NCBI GenBank assembly: GCA_900316515.1
Contig: ONDE01000004.1
Coordinates: 57,667-121,666, forward strand
DNA: 64,000 nt
Reading direction: 5' to 3'
DNA from: an uncultured Bacteroidales bacterium
GTDB lineage: Bacteria > Bacteroidota > Bacteroidia > Bacteroidales > P3
Under the pieces are notes generated by a model, which saw only the letters and a list, made by a program, of their open reading frames with translations, was not told the origin of the DNA and did no database searches. The translations under genes were made by a program, and so were the position numbers. Every line of letters begins with the position of its first letter. Positions within the stretch are counted from its first letter, which is position 1. This document shows, piece after piece, positions 7,953 through 16,764 of the stretch.

Positions 7953-10622
7953 TTATTCGCCAGCCTCTTTCAACTTTTGTTCCACAAAGGCACGCTTCCA
8001 AGGCTTGCTCATGTCGAATATCTCTTCCACAGGTCGGCTGAGCATCTCTATCAGCAGGTGTGTGTTGTCTTGATGCTCATGTTTTTCGAGTTCGGTTGCT
8101 ATGATGTTCCAGTCACGGTCGGCATAAAGCAGAGGGATGAAGTTGCCGAGGTCGAAGTTGCGCAGCACCATATTGTCGATTCCTTCGGTCTCGATGCGGC
8201 TGTGGGCGCGTGCCAGTTTTATTTCGCCAACTTCCTGTAGCACCTGTATGTATTTCTCGTAGAGTACATATTCGTTGAGCAGGAAGGCTATCTCTTCGTC
8301 GGTGAGGCTGCTCCACATCTTCACAGGCAGTGGGCGGGCCACGAAGCGGCCTATCATGAAACTGCCGGCGGTTAGGCCAGAAATGGAGCGCGCGATACAG
8401 GTGGCGCTGATGCGTCGGAAGAAGTCGACTTTGTGGTCGGTGAGCAGTAAATTGAATAGGCGGCTTTGGTCGTTGTGGTCACCCATACGGCTCTGCAGTA
8501 CGCCGTCGACGTAGTCGGCCGGTCGGGCCTTGTACCATGTGTTTACAATGTCGGAAGCCTTCTTGGGCTTGTCTTGTAGGTCGCAGCGGATGAGACGTGC
8601 CAACTTGTTGATGTCGGTGATGTTGTATGCGGCCTGCTGTGAGCCGACGATGCGCTGGTACTGAAGGTAGGCTTCCTTCATTTCTTCGAAGAAGAACTTC
8701 TCCTCGTCGCTCAGTTCTACTGGAGCCCCTTGCACATATTTGGTGAAGCGCGCCGGCCTGAAGTCGGCTTCGCCTTTATAGAGCGACTGTCGGCGGGAGC
8801 TGACGGTGACTGTATCTCCTTCGGTGATGCTGACGCCTTCTGAGTTGACGAGGGTGTTGCCCTTGATACTTACACCATATGACTGGAGGTCCATAAAGGC
8901 AGGAATGCCGTATCCGCGGCATGCTGTCACCACGTGTATTGCGGCGGGCATGATGGAAAGTATGGCGTCGACCTCGTTGAGGGTGATGGTGTCCTCGGGC
9001 ACGAAATGTTGCTGGCAGAGGCAGACGTTGAGACCTTTGGTCTTCAGTTCGCGGGCTTTGGCAGGCGAGAAGCATAGGCGTGCCGAGATAGCTGTGCGGG
9101 GCAATACAGAGAGACCATGTGAGAAGAACTGTAGCTTGGAAAGCGAGCGGTCGTCAATGGAAGCCGACACAATTTGGCGCAGGTGGTAAGGCTTGATGAG
9201 GTCCATGACCTGAGTGTCGTCGATAAGACCTTCGTTTTTTAGGTTGATGGACGACACAAGAGCCGCGCGACCGGTCATTTCGGAGGCATTTAGCTGCAAC
9301 ACCGAGAAGAGGCTGAGTCTGTGGGGACGACTTTCGACGGCGAACTCGATGGTTACAGGAGTCTTGTAGCGTCCTTCCAGTTTCTTGAGCAGTGGGTCGA
9401 AATGGTAGACTGCAGGGAATAGCGTGCGTATCTCGGAGCGGTCGGTATAGGCACGGTCTTCGGTGGTGACGTCGCCGGTCATGATTTCCTCGCCGAATAT
9501 GTTACGGTAGCTCTCGATTTGCTTGCCGGTACCGGTGCGCGAATGTCGGCTGTAAAGCACGCCCGGGTAGCTGTCGTTGTTGCCGATGGTCCACACCATG
9601 CGTTGAAGGATGAGGCTTGGGAAAGCTTGCTTGCCCTGCATGAAGGTGAGGATGAGGTCGGGATTGTTGAGGTAGAACTGGCGTACAAATTGTATGAGGC
9701 GAAGAGCCTGGTAGTGAGCATCGGTAATGAGTCGCTCACCGTTATCGGTGGCGGTGATGCGATCTTCGAGCTCTTTGATGCGGGTGTTCTGGTCTTTTAT
9801 CGAGAGTTTTATGTCGCTAGTCTTGAAGCGGTGGTTCAAGTCAAGCATTTCGCATATAGAGTGAAGTGTGCTGAGATACACTCGATTGGCCATAGTTGGG
9901 TCGAAGTTTGCTTTTAGAGCCTTGTATGCCAGTCGGGTGACACCGATGTTTAGCAGGGTGGGCATGAGACCGGGAATGTATTGCGGCATGGCGCAGCGGA
10001 TGGCGAAGACCAGTGGGTTGCGGATGTCGCCGAGCCGGCAGTTGGTCATGATCTCGAGGTCGTGGATGGCCTTTTGCAATAACTCGGGCAGATGCTCGGG
10101 GTAGTTGAATGATTTAGCTGTGAGGATGACGAAGTCGGGAACCGGGTAGCAGTTGCGTGTAAGGTCGAGAAGCATGTGGCCCTTATAGCTTATGGCTTCG
10201 TCGGTAAAGTCGGCTTCGGTAGTGAGGGTTGTGAGGAGTTCGTCGCTGTCGAACAGGGGATTCTCGGCCACGAAGTGTTTGCACTGTTCGTGGAACCTAT
10301 TGCGCATGGCTTCGAGATCGACCAGACTATTGGTGTCAATGCTACTGTCGTGCTCGGCGAGTAGCATCTCGAGGAAATGTCGTTGTTCGTCGTCGCGCAG
10401 TTTCAACAGTTGGTACATGTCGTACCAACGAGGAGGAAACTCGTGCTGAACGTCAGGGTCGTCCACGAGGGTGTAGATAACAGTACCGGGCTTGTTGCCT
10501 TCGAGGCGGTTGGCAGGGTCTTCGCTGTCGTGGTTGAAAATCTCGCGCCCCTCATGGGCGAAGAGGTTAACCATGTAGAAGTTTGGGTAGCTGGCCCTGA
10601 TGCGGAACGACTTGACTCGCAT
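7953..10622 (-). CDS. PEP/pyruvate-binding (PPDK-like) protein, 889 aa
   Basis: This large cytosolic protein is related to pyruvate phosphate dikinase and PEP synthase. Residues 150-400 include stretches such as PDFVILTAKSF and NPLVFAIRCAMPQYIPGLM that match the ATP-grasp, PEP/pyruvate-binding half. A mobile phosphohistidine-like domain follows near 600 (MPAAIHVVTACRGYGIPAF). In PPDK the phosphorylated histidine sits three residues before a VV pair in TSHAAVVAR; here alanine occupies that place and a histidine lies next to the VV. The PEP-binding TIM barrel is not recognisable; the C-terminal 300 residues are helical and unfamiliar. It may be a non-canonical dikinase or a regulator. Its start is 4 bp from the stop of the upstream TPR lipoprotein, so the two form an operon. 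Confidence 0.7.
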   Translation of the reverse strand: MRVKSFRIRASYPNFYMVNLFAHEGREIFNHDSEDPANRLEGNKPGTVIYTLVDDPDVQHEFPPRWYDMYQLLKLRDDEQRHFLEMLLAEHDSSIDTNSLVDLEAMRNRFHEQCKHFVAENPLFDSDELLTTLTTEADFTDEAISYKGHMLLDLTRNCYPVPDFVILTAKSFNYPEHLPELLQKAIHDLEIMTNCRLGDIRNPLVFAIRCAMPQYIPGLMPTLLNIGVTRLAYKALKANFDPTMANRVYLSTLHSICEMLDLNHRFKTSDIKLSIKDQNTRIKELEDRITATDNGERLITDAHYQALRLIQFVRQFYLNNPDLILTFMQGKQAFPSLILQRMVWTIGNNDSYPGVLYSRHSRTGTGKQIESYRNIFGEEIMTGDVTTEDRAYTDRSEIRTLFPAVYHFDPLLKKLEGRYKTPVTIEFAVESRPHRLSLFSVLQLNASEMTGRAALVSSINLKNEGLIDDTQVMDLIKPYHLRQIVSASIDDRSLSKLQFFSHGLSVLPRTAISARLCFSPAKARELKTKGLNVCLCQQHFVPEDTITLNEVDAILSIMPAAIHVVTACRGYGIPAFMDLQSYGVSIKGNTLVNSEGVSITEGDTVTVSSRRQSLYKGEADFRPARFTKYVQGAPVELSDEEKFFFEEMKEAYLQYQRIVGSQQAAYNITDINKLARLIRCDLQDKPKKASDIVNTWYKARPADYVDGVLQSRMGDHNDQSRLFNLLLTDHKVDFFRRISATCIARSISGLTAGSFMIGRFVARPLPVKMWSSLTDEEIAFLLNEYVLYEKYIQVLQEVGEIKLARAHSRIETEGIDNMVLRNFDLGNFIPLLYADRDWNIIATELEKHEHQDNTHLLIEMLSRPVEEIFDMSKPWKRAFVEQKLKEAGE

Positions 10623-10626
10623 AACC

Positions 10627-11160
10627 TTATCGTGTCATTCCCTCGTCGTTGGCCATATTCATGATGGCGTCGAACATATCTTCGGGAGTCATTCCTAAGA
10701 AGTTGATCATCTTCTTGGTGTCGGGGGCCAAGTAATGGTCTGGGTAGTTCTCCACGAAGTAAGTGTAAGCCTCGCGTGCCATGTCGATTTGTTCGGCCAC
10801 CTCGTAGGCATAGCCTTTCATGAAGTAGCATCCAGCGACATCCTCATAGGCGGGATAGAGCGTTACGATGCTGTCGAGGAGATCGATGGCCTGGTCGGTT
10901 TGGCCAAGGTTGATGCTGATTTCAGCGGCACGCTGCATGTAGGCGGGAGCCAAACTGTCGTCGGGGAAGTTGGCGGCGAACTGACGGTAGAGGTTCACCA
11001 TCTCGACGGCGGCACTATCGTCGCTGCTGATGTCGATAGAAGAGAGCTCAATCTCATGCTGTTCGATGTTCTGTATTTCCTGCTCACGATTCGGGCCGCA
11101 GGCTGCGAGCAGCATGACTACCATTGTGAAAAGCGAAAATTTAAAAGTAAAACCTTTCAT
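10627..11160 (-). CDS. TPR lipoprotein, outer-membrane-assembly-like
   Basis: I choose the internal methionine at 11160 because it gives a clean lipoprotein signal, MKGFTFKFSLF then a hydrophobic run ending LLAAC, with cysteine 22 as the lipidation site; the longer frame adds six residues before it. The mature 177-aa form has helical repeats with TPR spacing (AAVEMVNLYRQFA, QAIDLLDSIVTLYP, MAREAYTYFVENYP). Similar periplasmic TPR lipoproteins act as scaffolds in envelope assembly, BamD being the best known, but this one is shorter and the identity is not established. It is translated just before the PPDK-like gene, with a 4-bp gap, which suggests co-expression but gives no clear functional link. 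Confidence 0.75.
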   Translation of the reverse strand: MKGFTFKFSLFTMVVMLLAACGPNREQEIQNIEQHEIELSSIDISSDDSAAVEMVNLYRQFAANFPDDSLAPAYMQRAAEISINLGQTDQAIDLLDSIVTLYPAYEDVAGCYFMKGYAYEVAEQIDMAREAYTYFVENYPDHYLAPDTKKMINFLGMTPEDMFDAIMNMANDEGMTR

Positions 11161-11211
11161 GATTATTCTTGATTTCAAAATTCTAACTTATAAGTGCTGA
11201 CCGCAAACTGT

Positions 11212-11775
11212 TTAGTTTTTGTTTCTTTTCATGCGGTATTTTGTGCGGATTTTGCCGGCGGCAATATCGTTCAGACGACGTTTGAGCATGGTTTTGCGCA
11301 AACTGCTCAGGCGGTCTGTGAACACCTTGCCGTCCAGGTGGTCGACTTCGTGCTGTATCACGCGGGCATATAGTCCTGTGGCGTCGTCGGTATGCTCCAC
11401 CCAGTTTTCATCCCAGTAGTGTACCTTCACAGTAGTAGGGCGCAACACATCTTCGTGGATGTCGGGTACCGACAGGCAACCCTCGTTGAAGTAGTCTTTC
11501 TCGCTGCCGAATTCCAGTATCTCTGGGTTAATTAGAGTGTGCTGTTCGGTTACTTCGCCATAGGAGTCGGTTTTCTCGTCGTAAGGGCGGAAGCCTATCA
11601 CGACCAAACGTATTGAGAGGTCGACCTGTGGGGCGGCAAGACCAACGCCATCGGCGCCATACATGGTCTCGTACATGTTTGCCACCAGCTCTTTTAGGTT
11701 GGGATAGTCTTTATCAATGGGTTGCGCCACTTTGCGCAATGTTGGGTGGCCGTAGCCAACAATGGGTAGAATCAT
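11212..11775 (-). CDS. def: Peptide deformylase
   Basis: This 187-aa cytosolic metalloenzyme removes the formyl group from nascent N-terminal methionine. The three family motifs are present: GVGLAAPQ (43-50), EGCLS (98-102, metal-binding cysteine C100) and QHEVDH (141-146, metal-binding histidines and catalytic glutamate). A moderately extended insert around residues 60-90 is usual for the class found in Bacteroidetes. It lies downstream of the four-helix-bundle gene and ruvX on the same strand. The spacer before its start contains four AAAGTGA heptamers. Confidence 0.95.
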   Translation of the reverse strand: MILPIVGYGHPTLRKVAQPIDKDYPNLKELVANMYETMYGADGVGLAAPQVDLSIRLVVIGFRPYDEKTDSYGEVTEQHTLINPEILEFGSEKDYFNEGCLSVPDIHEDVLRPTTVKVHYWDENWVEHTDDATGLYARVIQHEVDHLDGKVFTDRLSSLRKTMLKRRLNDIAAGKIRTKYRMKRNKN

Positions 11776-11783
11776 AATTTTTT

Positions 11784-11811
11784 AAAGTGAAATGTGAAAA
11801 GTGAAAAGTGA
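11784..11811. repeat. Four in-phase heptamers (AAAGTGA)
   Basis: The units AAAGTGA, AATGTGA, AAAGTGA, AAAGTGA lie just upstream of the def start. They are the complement-type of the TTTCACT array at 12223-12250 and of the CTTTTCA array at 59438. Confidence 0.75.
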
Positions 11812-11846
11812 AACTGTTTTTCATTCCCACTTGGTTATAATGTCTT

Positions 11847-12206
11847 TTATTGTTTAATGTTCGTTTTGTGTTTTTTGATTAAGGCTGTCAACATGGCAAT
11901 TAGTTCACTTACATCTTTCTCCAGTGATTCAAACTCAGTGGTAGATATATAATCAGTTCGATTTAGGAGATCAAACCAATAATGAGTTTCGCCGGCTTCT
12001 TTCAATGCTATTGACAGTTTGTTTACATAGTCAGGGGTGCTTTGGGCATTATCGCTTTCACTAATGTTTGCTCCAATACTTGTTCCACTTCTCATCACCT
12101 GTTTGCTCATTATATATTCATTTCGTTCATTGGTGAGAGTTTTGTACAGAGATACACATCTAACTGCGAATTGTATGCCTTTCTCGTATAGAAGCTTATT
12201 GGCCAT
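11847..12206 (-). CDS. Four-helix-bundle protein (S23/IVP family)
   Basis: This 119-aa helical protein belongs to the family of 23S rRNA intervening-sequence proteins. Visible hallmarks are the first helix (LYEKGIQFAVRCVSLYKTL), the central SKQVMRSGTSIGANISES and the third helix beginning YVNKLSIALKEAGETHYW. Members are common in Bacteroidetes, often as isolated single genes; some occur inside 23S rRNA insertions and some next to diversity-generating elements, but neither is present here. Function is unknown; the basic, homopentameric bundle of characterised relatives suggests nucleic-acid binding. It is flanked on both sides by heptamer arrays and sits between ruvX and def. The AT content looks higher than in its neighbours, which would fit horizontal acquisition. 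Confidence 0.88.
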   Translation of the reverse strand: MANKLLYEKGIQFAVRCVSLYKTLTNERNEYIMSKQVMRSGTSIGANISESDNAQSTPDYVNKLSIALKEAGETHYWFDLLNRTDYISTTEFESLEKDVSELIAMLTALIKKHKTNIKQ

Positions 12207-12222
12207 ATATCATGGTGTTGGG

Positions 12223-12250
12223 TTTCACTTTTCACTTCTCACTTCTCATG
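12223..12250. repeat. Four in-phase heptamers (TTTCACT) overlapping the 3' end of ruvX
   Basis: The units TTTCACT, TTTCACT, TCTCACT, TCTCATG overlap the ruvX stop codon at 12232. The last residues of RuvX (MRSEK) are therefore coded by the repeat. Confidence 0.75.
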
Positions 12251-12645
12251 TAGTCCTGCAGCATAATTGTTGCGGCGATTTGGTCTATCATGCCTTTGTT
12301 GCGGCGGTCTTTCTTCTTCAGACCACTGTCAATCATTGTTTGTAGGGCTATTTTTGATGTGAAACGTTCGTCGATGCGCGCAATCTTCTTGTCGGGGAAT
12401 GTTTTTGTCAATTCGGCTACAAAGGGCTCTATGTATTGCATTGACTCACTTGGGGTGCCGTCCATTTGGCGGGCGTCGCCAACAACAAAAAGATCAACCT
12501 CCTCGCGCGCGCAATAACTTTTAATATATGGCAGCAGGGTGGGGGTCTCCACCGTCGTTAAGGCGGTGGCAATAATTCGTGATGGGTCCGTCACAGCCAA
12601 TCCTGTGCGCACGCGACCGTAATCTATTGCCATTATGCGTCCCAT
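12232..12645 (-). CDS. ruvX: Putative Holliday junction resolvase / pre-16S rRNA nuclease (YqgF family)
   Basis: This RNase H-fold nuclease starts MGRIMAIDYGRVRTGLAV, the normal family N-terminus with the catalytic aspartate D8. I use ATG 12645; the longer frame would add 19 residues coded by the AAATTGA heptamer array, which is not plausible. Other conserved parts are LFVVGDAR in the middle and RIDERFTSKIA with the second acidic residues. The predicted 137 aa is typical. Members process pre-16S rRNA or act on recombination intermediates; which applies here is not decidable. Its stop codon sits inside another heptamer array. Confidence 0.9.
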   Translation of the reverse strand: MGRIMAIDYGRVRTGLAVTDPSRIIATALTTVETPTLLPYIKSYCAREEVDLFVVGDARQMDGTPSESMQYIEPFVAELTKTFPDKKIARIDERFTSKIALQTMIDSGLKKKDRRNKGMIDQIAATIMLQDYMRSEK

Positions 12646-12652
12646 AGTCTTT

Positions 12653-12719
12653 AAATTGAAAATTGAAAATTGAAAGTTGAAATCAAGACTCTCAATTTTC
12701 AATTTTCAATTTTCAATTT
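12653..12719. repeat. Inverted heptamer arrays, four left and four right units
   Basis: Left arm: AAATTGA three times and AAGTTGA. Right arm: TCAATTT four times in phase, with an 11-nt loop. The arms are complementary and could fold as a long AU-rich hairpin between the tRNA and ruvX. Confidence 0.8.
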
Positions 12720-12726
12720 CCTTTTG

Positions 12727-12800
12727 TGGCCCCTCTCGGGTTCGAACCAAGGACCCGCTGATTATGAGTCAGCTGCTCTAACCAACTGAGCTAAGGGGCC
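12727..12800 (-). tRNA. tRNA-Ile2 (CAU anticodon, lysidine-modified type)
   Basis: On the minus strand the cloverleaf begins GGCCCCTTAGCTCAG and pairs with a 3' GGGGCC acceptor end plus discriminator A. The D loop has GTTGGTTAGAGC, the anticodon stem is CTGAC/ATCAG around CTCATAA, and the T arm is CTTGG-TTCGAAC-CCGAG with one mismatch. The anticodon is CAU. The acceptor and D-arm sequence closely match the AUA-reading isoleucine tRNA rather than elongator or initiator methionine tRNA, and position 34 would be modified by TilS. CCA is not encoded. Confidence 0.88.
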
Positions 12801-12833
12801 GATCCAGTGGATTTGTCCATCTGAAATCGGGTG

Positions 12834-12841
12834 CAAAATTA
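12834..12841 (-). promoter_or_regulatory. -7 promoter element (TAATTTTG) for the tRNA
   Basis: On the minus strand this octamer matches TAnnTTTG and lies 33 bp before the tRNA 5' end. Confidence 0.45.
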
Positions 12842-12894
12842 CTACTTTTTTCCGATATGGTAAAATTTTTTTTCAAATATCAATATTTTATTCT

Positions 12895-12902
12895 TATCTT
12901 TG
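12895..12902 (+). promoter_or_regulatory. -7 promoter element (TATCTTTG) for ilvE
   Basis: This is the most common form of the Bacteroidetes -7 box, 46 bp before the ilvE start and preceded by AT-rich DNA. Confidence 0.6.
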
Positions 12903-12947
12903 CCTTTATCAAAGTTAAGTAAATATTAACCTAATAAACTAACAAAC

Positions 12948-13961
12948 ATGAATATAGATTGGCAAAACCTCCCCTTCGGTTACGTCAAAACCGACTACAA
13001 CGTGCGCTGCTACTTCCGCAACGGCGAGTGGGGTGAAATCGAAGTTTCCAGTTCCGAACACATCGAAATGCACATGGCTGCTTCCTCGCTGCACTATGGT
13101 CAGGAAGCCTTCGAAGGCCTGAAGGCCTATCGTTGCAAAGATGGCAAGATCCGTATCTTCCGTCCCGAAGCCAATGCCGAGCGTCTACAGAGCACCTGCC
13201 GTGGCATCATGATGCCCGAGCTGCCCACAGAGAAATTTGTCGAGATGTGCAAGAAAGTCATCAAGATGAATGAGAAGTTCATCCCGCCCTATGGCACCGG
13301 CGCCAGCCTCTACCTGCGTCCGCTGCTCATCGGTACCGGCATCACCGTTGGTGTCAAGCCCGCCGACGAGTATCTCTTCCTCATCTTTGTCACCCCTGTG
13401 GGACCTTACTTCAAGGGCGGCTTCAAGGCCAATCCCTATGTTATCACCCGCAAGTATGACCGTTCTGCCCCTCTCGGCACCGGTATCTACAAAGTTGGTG
13501 GTAACTATGCAGCTTCTCTCAAGGCTCACGTTGAAGCTTGCCATGGCGGTCAGTATGCCTGCGAGTTCTATCTCGATGCCAAAGAGAAGAAATATGTTGA
13601 CGAAGCTGGCGCTGCCAACTTCTTCGGCATCAAGGACGGTGCCTACATCACTCCGAAGAGCACTTCCATCCTGCCCTCCATCACCAACAAGAGCCTCATG
13701 CAGCTCGCCGAGGATATGGGCATGAAGGTTGAGCGTCGTCCCATCGACGTCGAGGAGCTCAGCACCTTCCAGGAGGCCGGTGCCTGCGGTACCGCAGCCG
13801 TCATTAGCCCCATCGAGCGCCTTGACGACCCCGAGACTGGCAAGAGCTATGTCTTTGGCAAGGAGCCTGGTCCCTACAGCACCAAACTCTACAACGCCCT
13901 CCGCGCCATCCAGCTCGGCGAGGCTGAAGACAAGCATAACTGGAACACCGTTATGGACTAA
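12948..13961 (+). CDS. ilvE: Branched-chain amino acid aminotransferase
   Basis: This 337-aa class IV PLP enzyme interconverts branched-chain amino acids and their 2-oxo acids with glutamate. It has the fold type of the eukaryotic-like bacterial branch: HYGQEAFEGLKAYR near residues 49-62, the arginine-rich RPEANAERL near 72, and the lysine expected to hold PLP, K182, in YKVGGNYAASL. EAGACGTAAVISPI near 278 is the phosphate-cup region. Length is normal and a promoter lies upstream. It is a single-gene unit ended by an inverted heptamer array and a bidirectional terminator. Codon choice is strongly biased to C-ending codons, suggesting high expression. Confidence 0.95.
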   Translation: MNIDWQNLPFGYVKTDYNVRCYFRNGEWGEIEVSSSEHIEMHMAASSLHYGQEAFEGLKAYRCKDGKIRIFRPEANAERLQSTCRGIMMPELPTEKFVEMCKKVIKMNEKFIPPYGTGASLYLRPLLIGTGITVGVKPADEYLFLIFVTPVGPYFKGGFKANPYVITRKYDRSAPLGTGIYKVGGNYAASLKAHVEACHGGQYACEFYLDAKEKKYVDEAGAANFFGIKDGAYITPKSTSILPSITNKSLMQLAEDMGMKVERRPIDVEELSTFQEAGACGTAAVISPIERLDDPETGKSYVFGKEPGPYSTKLYNALRAIQLGEAEDKHNWNTVMD

Positions 13962-14043
13962 TTAGTGGTTAGTGTGTAGTGGTTAGTGTGTAGCACAGAG
14001 CACCCTCTGCAAGTACTACCCACTAACCACTACCAACTACCAA
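13962..14043. repeat. Inverted heptamer arrays after ilvE
   Basis: Left units: TTAGTGG, TTAGTGT, GTAGTGG, TTAGTGT, GTAGCAC. Right units: CTACCCA, CTAACCA, CTACCAA, CTACCAA, CTAAAAA. Both arms are in 7-nt phase and largely complementary, and they start at the base after the ilvE stop codon. Confidence 0.8.
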
Positions 14044-14045
14044 CT

Positions 14046-14080
14046 AAAAAAAAGACCGCTCATCCGAGCGGCCTTTTTTT
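14046..14080. terminator. Bidirectional terminator between ilvE and gcvH
   Basis: The stem CCGCTC/GAGCGG around ATCC is flanked by an A run on the left and a T run on the right, so it works for ilvE on + and for gcvH on -. Confidence 0.85.
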
Positions 14081-14098
14081 GTTTCGTGCAGCGAAAGA

Positions 14099-14476
14099 TT
14101 AGGCACCGATTTTGGCTTTGTAAGCCTCGGCATCCATCAGGGCGTCGATGTCAGCCATGTTTTCGGGTTTCACTTTGATGATCCAGCCATTGCCGTAAGG
14201 ATCGGCGTTGATGGCGCTGGCATCCTCGAGGGCGGCGTTGAACTCCACCACCTCGCCTTTGACAGGCATGAGAAGGTCGGCAACGGTCTTCACGGCCTCG
14301 ACACTACCAAAAGCTTCGCCGGCTTCGATGGTTTCACCTTCGCAGGTGACGTCCACAAAGACGATATCGCCCAGCTCGTGCTGTGCATAGTCGGTAATGC
14401 CAACGAAAGCAAATTCGCCTTCAATACGCACCCATTCGTCGTCCTGGGTGTACTTCAGATTTGCAGGAATGTTCAT
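14099..14476 (-). CDS. gcvH: Glycine cleavage system H protein
   Basis: This 125-aa lipoyl carrier shuttles the aminomethyl group between the P, T and L proteins. The lipoylated lysine is K63 in [11 protein letters not shown], in the beta-hairpin common to lipoyl domains; [10 protein letters not shown] follows as expected. The N-terminus ([14 protein letters not shown]) and C-terminal helix (YKAKIGA) are canonical. None of the other gcv genes is nearby, as is often the case when H protein is encoded alone. It has its own -7 element and shares a bidirectional terminator with ilvE. Confidence 0.96.
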   Translation of the reverse strand: MNIPANLKYTQDDEWVRIEGEFAFVGITDYAQHELGDIVFVDVTCEGETIEAGEAFGSVEAVKTVADLLMPVKGEVVEFNAALEDASAINADPYGNGWIIKVKPENMADIDALMDAEAYKAKIGA

Positions 14477-14492
14477 GTTGTTATTTTATTAA

Positions 14493-14524
14493 TTGTTTGA
14501 TTGTTTGATTGCTTGATTGTTTGA
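14493..14524. repeat. Four in-phase octamers (TTGTTTGA)
   Basis: The units TTGTTTGA, TTGTTTGA, TTGCTTGA, TTGTTTGA lie in the gcvH leader. The same TTGnnTGA family appears at 45.7 kb, 57.3 kb and, in coding sequence, at 59343-59374. Confidence 0.8.
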
Positions 14525-14559
14525 AATATATGTATTATTTCTGTTGTCAAACGATGTTG

Positions 14560-14567
14560 CAAAGATA
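14560..14567 (-). promoter_or_regulatory. -7 promoter element (TATCTTTG) for gcvH
   Basis: On the minus strand this lies 84 bp before the gcvH start. The octamer array occupies the leader between them. Confidence 0.6.
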
Positions 14568-14630
14568 CATCTTTTTTTTTAAATGCAAGCCTTAAATGCA
14601 ATTTTTTTTCTCTACGTCGCAAAAAATTTG

Positions 14631-14638
14631 TATTTTTG
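14631..14638 (+). promoter_or_regulatory. -7 promoter element (TATTTTTG) for rho
   Basis: This matches TAnnTTTG 75 bp before the rho start and is divergent from the gcvH promoter. Confidence 0.55.
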
Positions 14639-14712
14639 CATCGTCATTTTTGAGGCACTCTGCTTTTATTTCCTATGCATTGTGCTGACAATCAATAACA
14701 ACTTTAACTTTA

Positions 14713-16617
14713 ATGTATAGCAAATCAGAACTTGAAAACAAGGCCCATGTTGACCTTATAGGCATTGCCGAGCAAATGGGCATCTCTAGAGCCAAGCGCA
14801 AGAGCGCACAAGAACTTATCTACGACATTATAGATTTTCAGTCGGCTAATCCCACCACTGAGGACCGCAAAGCCGAAGATGCAGCCCGTCAAGACGGCGG
14901 ACGTCGTCGCCAGCGCCTCAAGCCGCCGCTCCTCGCCGAGTCATCGATGCACAACCCCGAGGTACATCGCCGCAATGACCGCAAGAAAGAGAATGTTGAG
15001 CGTAAGGTGGAGAAAGACGATAGCCATCAGCAAGTGGACCTGCCCATCCTTGACCTCGAGATGCCCACGGTCCCCACGGTGCCAGATGTACTCTCGCCTG
15101 ATGGCCGCTTCATTTTCCGTCAGCAGACAGCAGATAATTCCACTCCTAAAGAGGAGGTGTCTGTCGAAAACGAACGTGTCACCATTCCTGAGCAAAAACC
15201 GGAGCCTGCCGCTGTAACGACACCCGACGTTCCGGTAGCCAAATCGACTGAGGTGCAACCGGCCAAGCGTAAACGCGGTCGTCCGCGCAAGAATGCCGCT
15301 TCCAATGGAGATGCAGTTCCTGCAACACAGCAGGCTGCAACCCCTGTCAGCGTACCTGACGAACCTAAACCCGAGCCCGCACCGGAAGTGGCCCCCGTTT
15401 CCGAGCCAGAAAAGACAACACCTGTCATGCAGGCAGATGCAAAATCTCAGACCAACAAGACCAACAACCAGCAGACCTTCAAACATTATGCTTTTGAGCG
15501 CGACGGTGTTATCGAGGCCGAAGGTGTACTTGAGATGGTGCCCGACGGATACGGCTTCCTCCGTAGTAGTGACTACAACTACCTTACATCCCCCGACGAC
15601 ATATACATCAGTCCTCAGCAGATTCGTAACTACGGTCTCAAGACTGGTGATACCATCCGAGGCCGTGTGCGGCCTCCTCGAGACGGAGATAAGTTCTTCC
15701 CCATGGTGCGCTTCCTGGAAATCAATGGTCTTGCGCCCGACCGCATCCGCGACCGCATTCCATTCGAGTCCATGACACCTCTCTTCCCCAACGAGAAGTT
15801 CAAACTCACAGGTCATCCGCAGGAGACCCTTTCCACACGTATTGTCGATCTTTTCACTCCCATAGGAAAAGGCCAGCGCGGCTTAATTGTTGCTCAACCC
15901 AAGACCGGTAAGACAACCCTTCTCAAGGAGATTGCCAATGCCATTGCATACAATCATCCCGAGGTTTACCTTATGGTGCTGCTTATCGACGAGCGCCCCG
16001 AGGAGGTCACCGATATGCAACGTTCGGTAAAGGCCGAGGTTATAGCCTCTACTTTCGACGAGCCTGCCGACCGCCATGTGCGCATCGCCAACATAGTGCT
16101 TGAGAAAGCCAAGCGCCTCACCGAGTGTGGCCACGATGTGATGATTGTCCTCGACTCCATCACCCGTCTGGCTCGCGCCTACAACACGGTACAGCCCGCC
16201 TCCGGTAAAGTGCTCAGTGGTGGTGTTGAGGCCAATGCCCTGCAGAAACCCAAGCGATTCTTCGGCGCCGCCCGAAAGATAGAGAATGGAGGTTCGCTCA
16301 CCATCATAGCCACTGCTCTCACCGAGACAGGCTCCAAAATGGACGACGTCATCTTCGAGGAATTCAAGGGCACCGGTAACATGGAACTGCAGCTCGACCG
16401 CAAACTCTCTAACAAACGCATTTATCCTGCTATAGACTTGACTGCGTCAAGCACCCGTCGCGACGAGCTCCTGGTTAAACCAGACATCCTCTCGCGCACC
16501 GTTGTTCTGCGCAACCACCTCACCGACCTTACGCCCATCGAAGCTATGGAGTTTCTGCAAAAACAGATGGCCCACTCGCGCGACAATGAGGAGTTCCTAT
16601 ACACGATGGACAAGTAG
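14713..16617 (+). CDS. rho: Transcription termination factor Rho with long disordered insert
   Basis: This 634-aa hexameric RNA helicase ends transcription on untranslated RNA. The first 45 residues are the Rho N-terminal helical domain ([20 protein letters not shown]). Residues of about 55-255 are low-complexity, rich in Pro, Glu, Lys and Gln, and contain an AT-hook-like [10 protein letters not shown]. The cold-shock RNA-binding domain begins near 265 ([14 protein letters not shown]). Walker A (AQPKTGKTT) is near 393-401 and [13 protein letters not shown] near 478. The insert is typical of Bacteroidetes Rho and has been linked in Bacteroides to condensate formation. It has its own promoter and an intrinsic terminator. 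Confidence 0.97.
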   Translation: MYSKSELENKAHVDLIGIAEQMGISRAKRKSAQELIYDIIDFQSANPTTEDRKAEDAARQDGGRRRQRLKPPLLAESSMHNPEVHRRNDRKKENVERKVEKDDSHQQVDLPILDLEMPTVPTVPDVLSPDGRFIFRQQTADNSTPKEEVSVENERVTIPEQKPEPAAVTTPDVPVAKSTEVQPAKRKRGRPRKNAASNGDAVPATQQAATPVSVPDEPKPEPAPEVAPVSEPEKTTPVMQADAKSQTNKTNNQQTFKHYAFERDGVIEAEGVLEMVPDGYGFLRSSDYNYLTSPDDIYISPQQIRNYGLKTGDTIRGRVRPPRDGDKFFPMVRFLEINGLAPDRIRDRIPFESMTPLFPNEKFKLTGHPQETLSTRIVDLFTPIGKGQRGLIVAQPKTGKTTLLKEIANAIAYNHPEVYLMVLLIDERPEEVTDMQRSVKAEVIASTFDEPADRHVRIANIVLEKAKRLTECGHDVMIVLDSITRLARAYNTVQPASGKVLSGGVEANALQKPKRFFGAARKIENGGSLTIIATALTETGSKMDDVIFEEFKGTGNMELQLDRKLSNKRIYPAIDLTASSTRRDELLVKPDILSRTVVLRNHLTDLTPIEAMEFLQKQMAHSRDNEEFLYTMDK

Positions 16618-16655
16618 AGGAGAAAGTGGTCGGTTGATAACTTTTTATAAAAAGG

Positions 16656-16678
16656 TGGGGACATAAGTCCCCATTTTT
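16656..16678 (+). terminator. Intrinsic terminator after rho
   Basis: TGGGGAC pairs with GTCCCCA around ATAA and is followed by a T run. Confidence 0.85.
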
Positions 16679-16689
16679 ATTATTTTTTG

Positions 16690-16697
16690 TATCTTTG
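16690..16697 (+). promoter_or_regulatory. -7 promoter element (TATCTTTG) for gyrA
   Basis: This lies 67 bp before the gyrA ATG. A CACAC/GTGTG stem follows in the leader near 16704-16727. Confidence 0.6.
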
Positions 16698-16764
16698 TAT
16701 TTTCACACGCGAGAGTAGTGTGTGTGCAATTATTTAGAATACAAAATAATAGAATAGACGACCA

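Noticed and set aside
13185..13937. A 250-aa minus-strand frame opposite ilvE
   Set aside because: It is an antisense shadow; ilvE has a promoter, catalytic motifs and a terminator.
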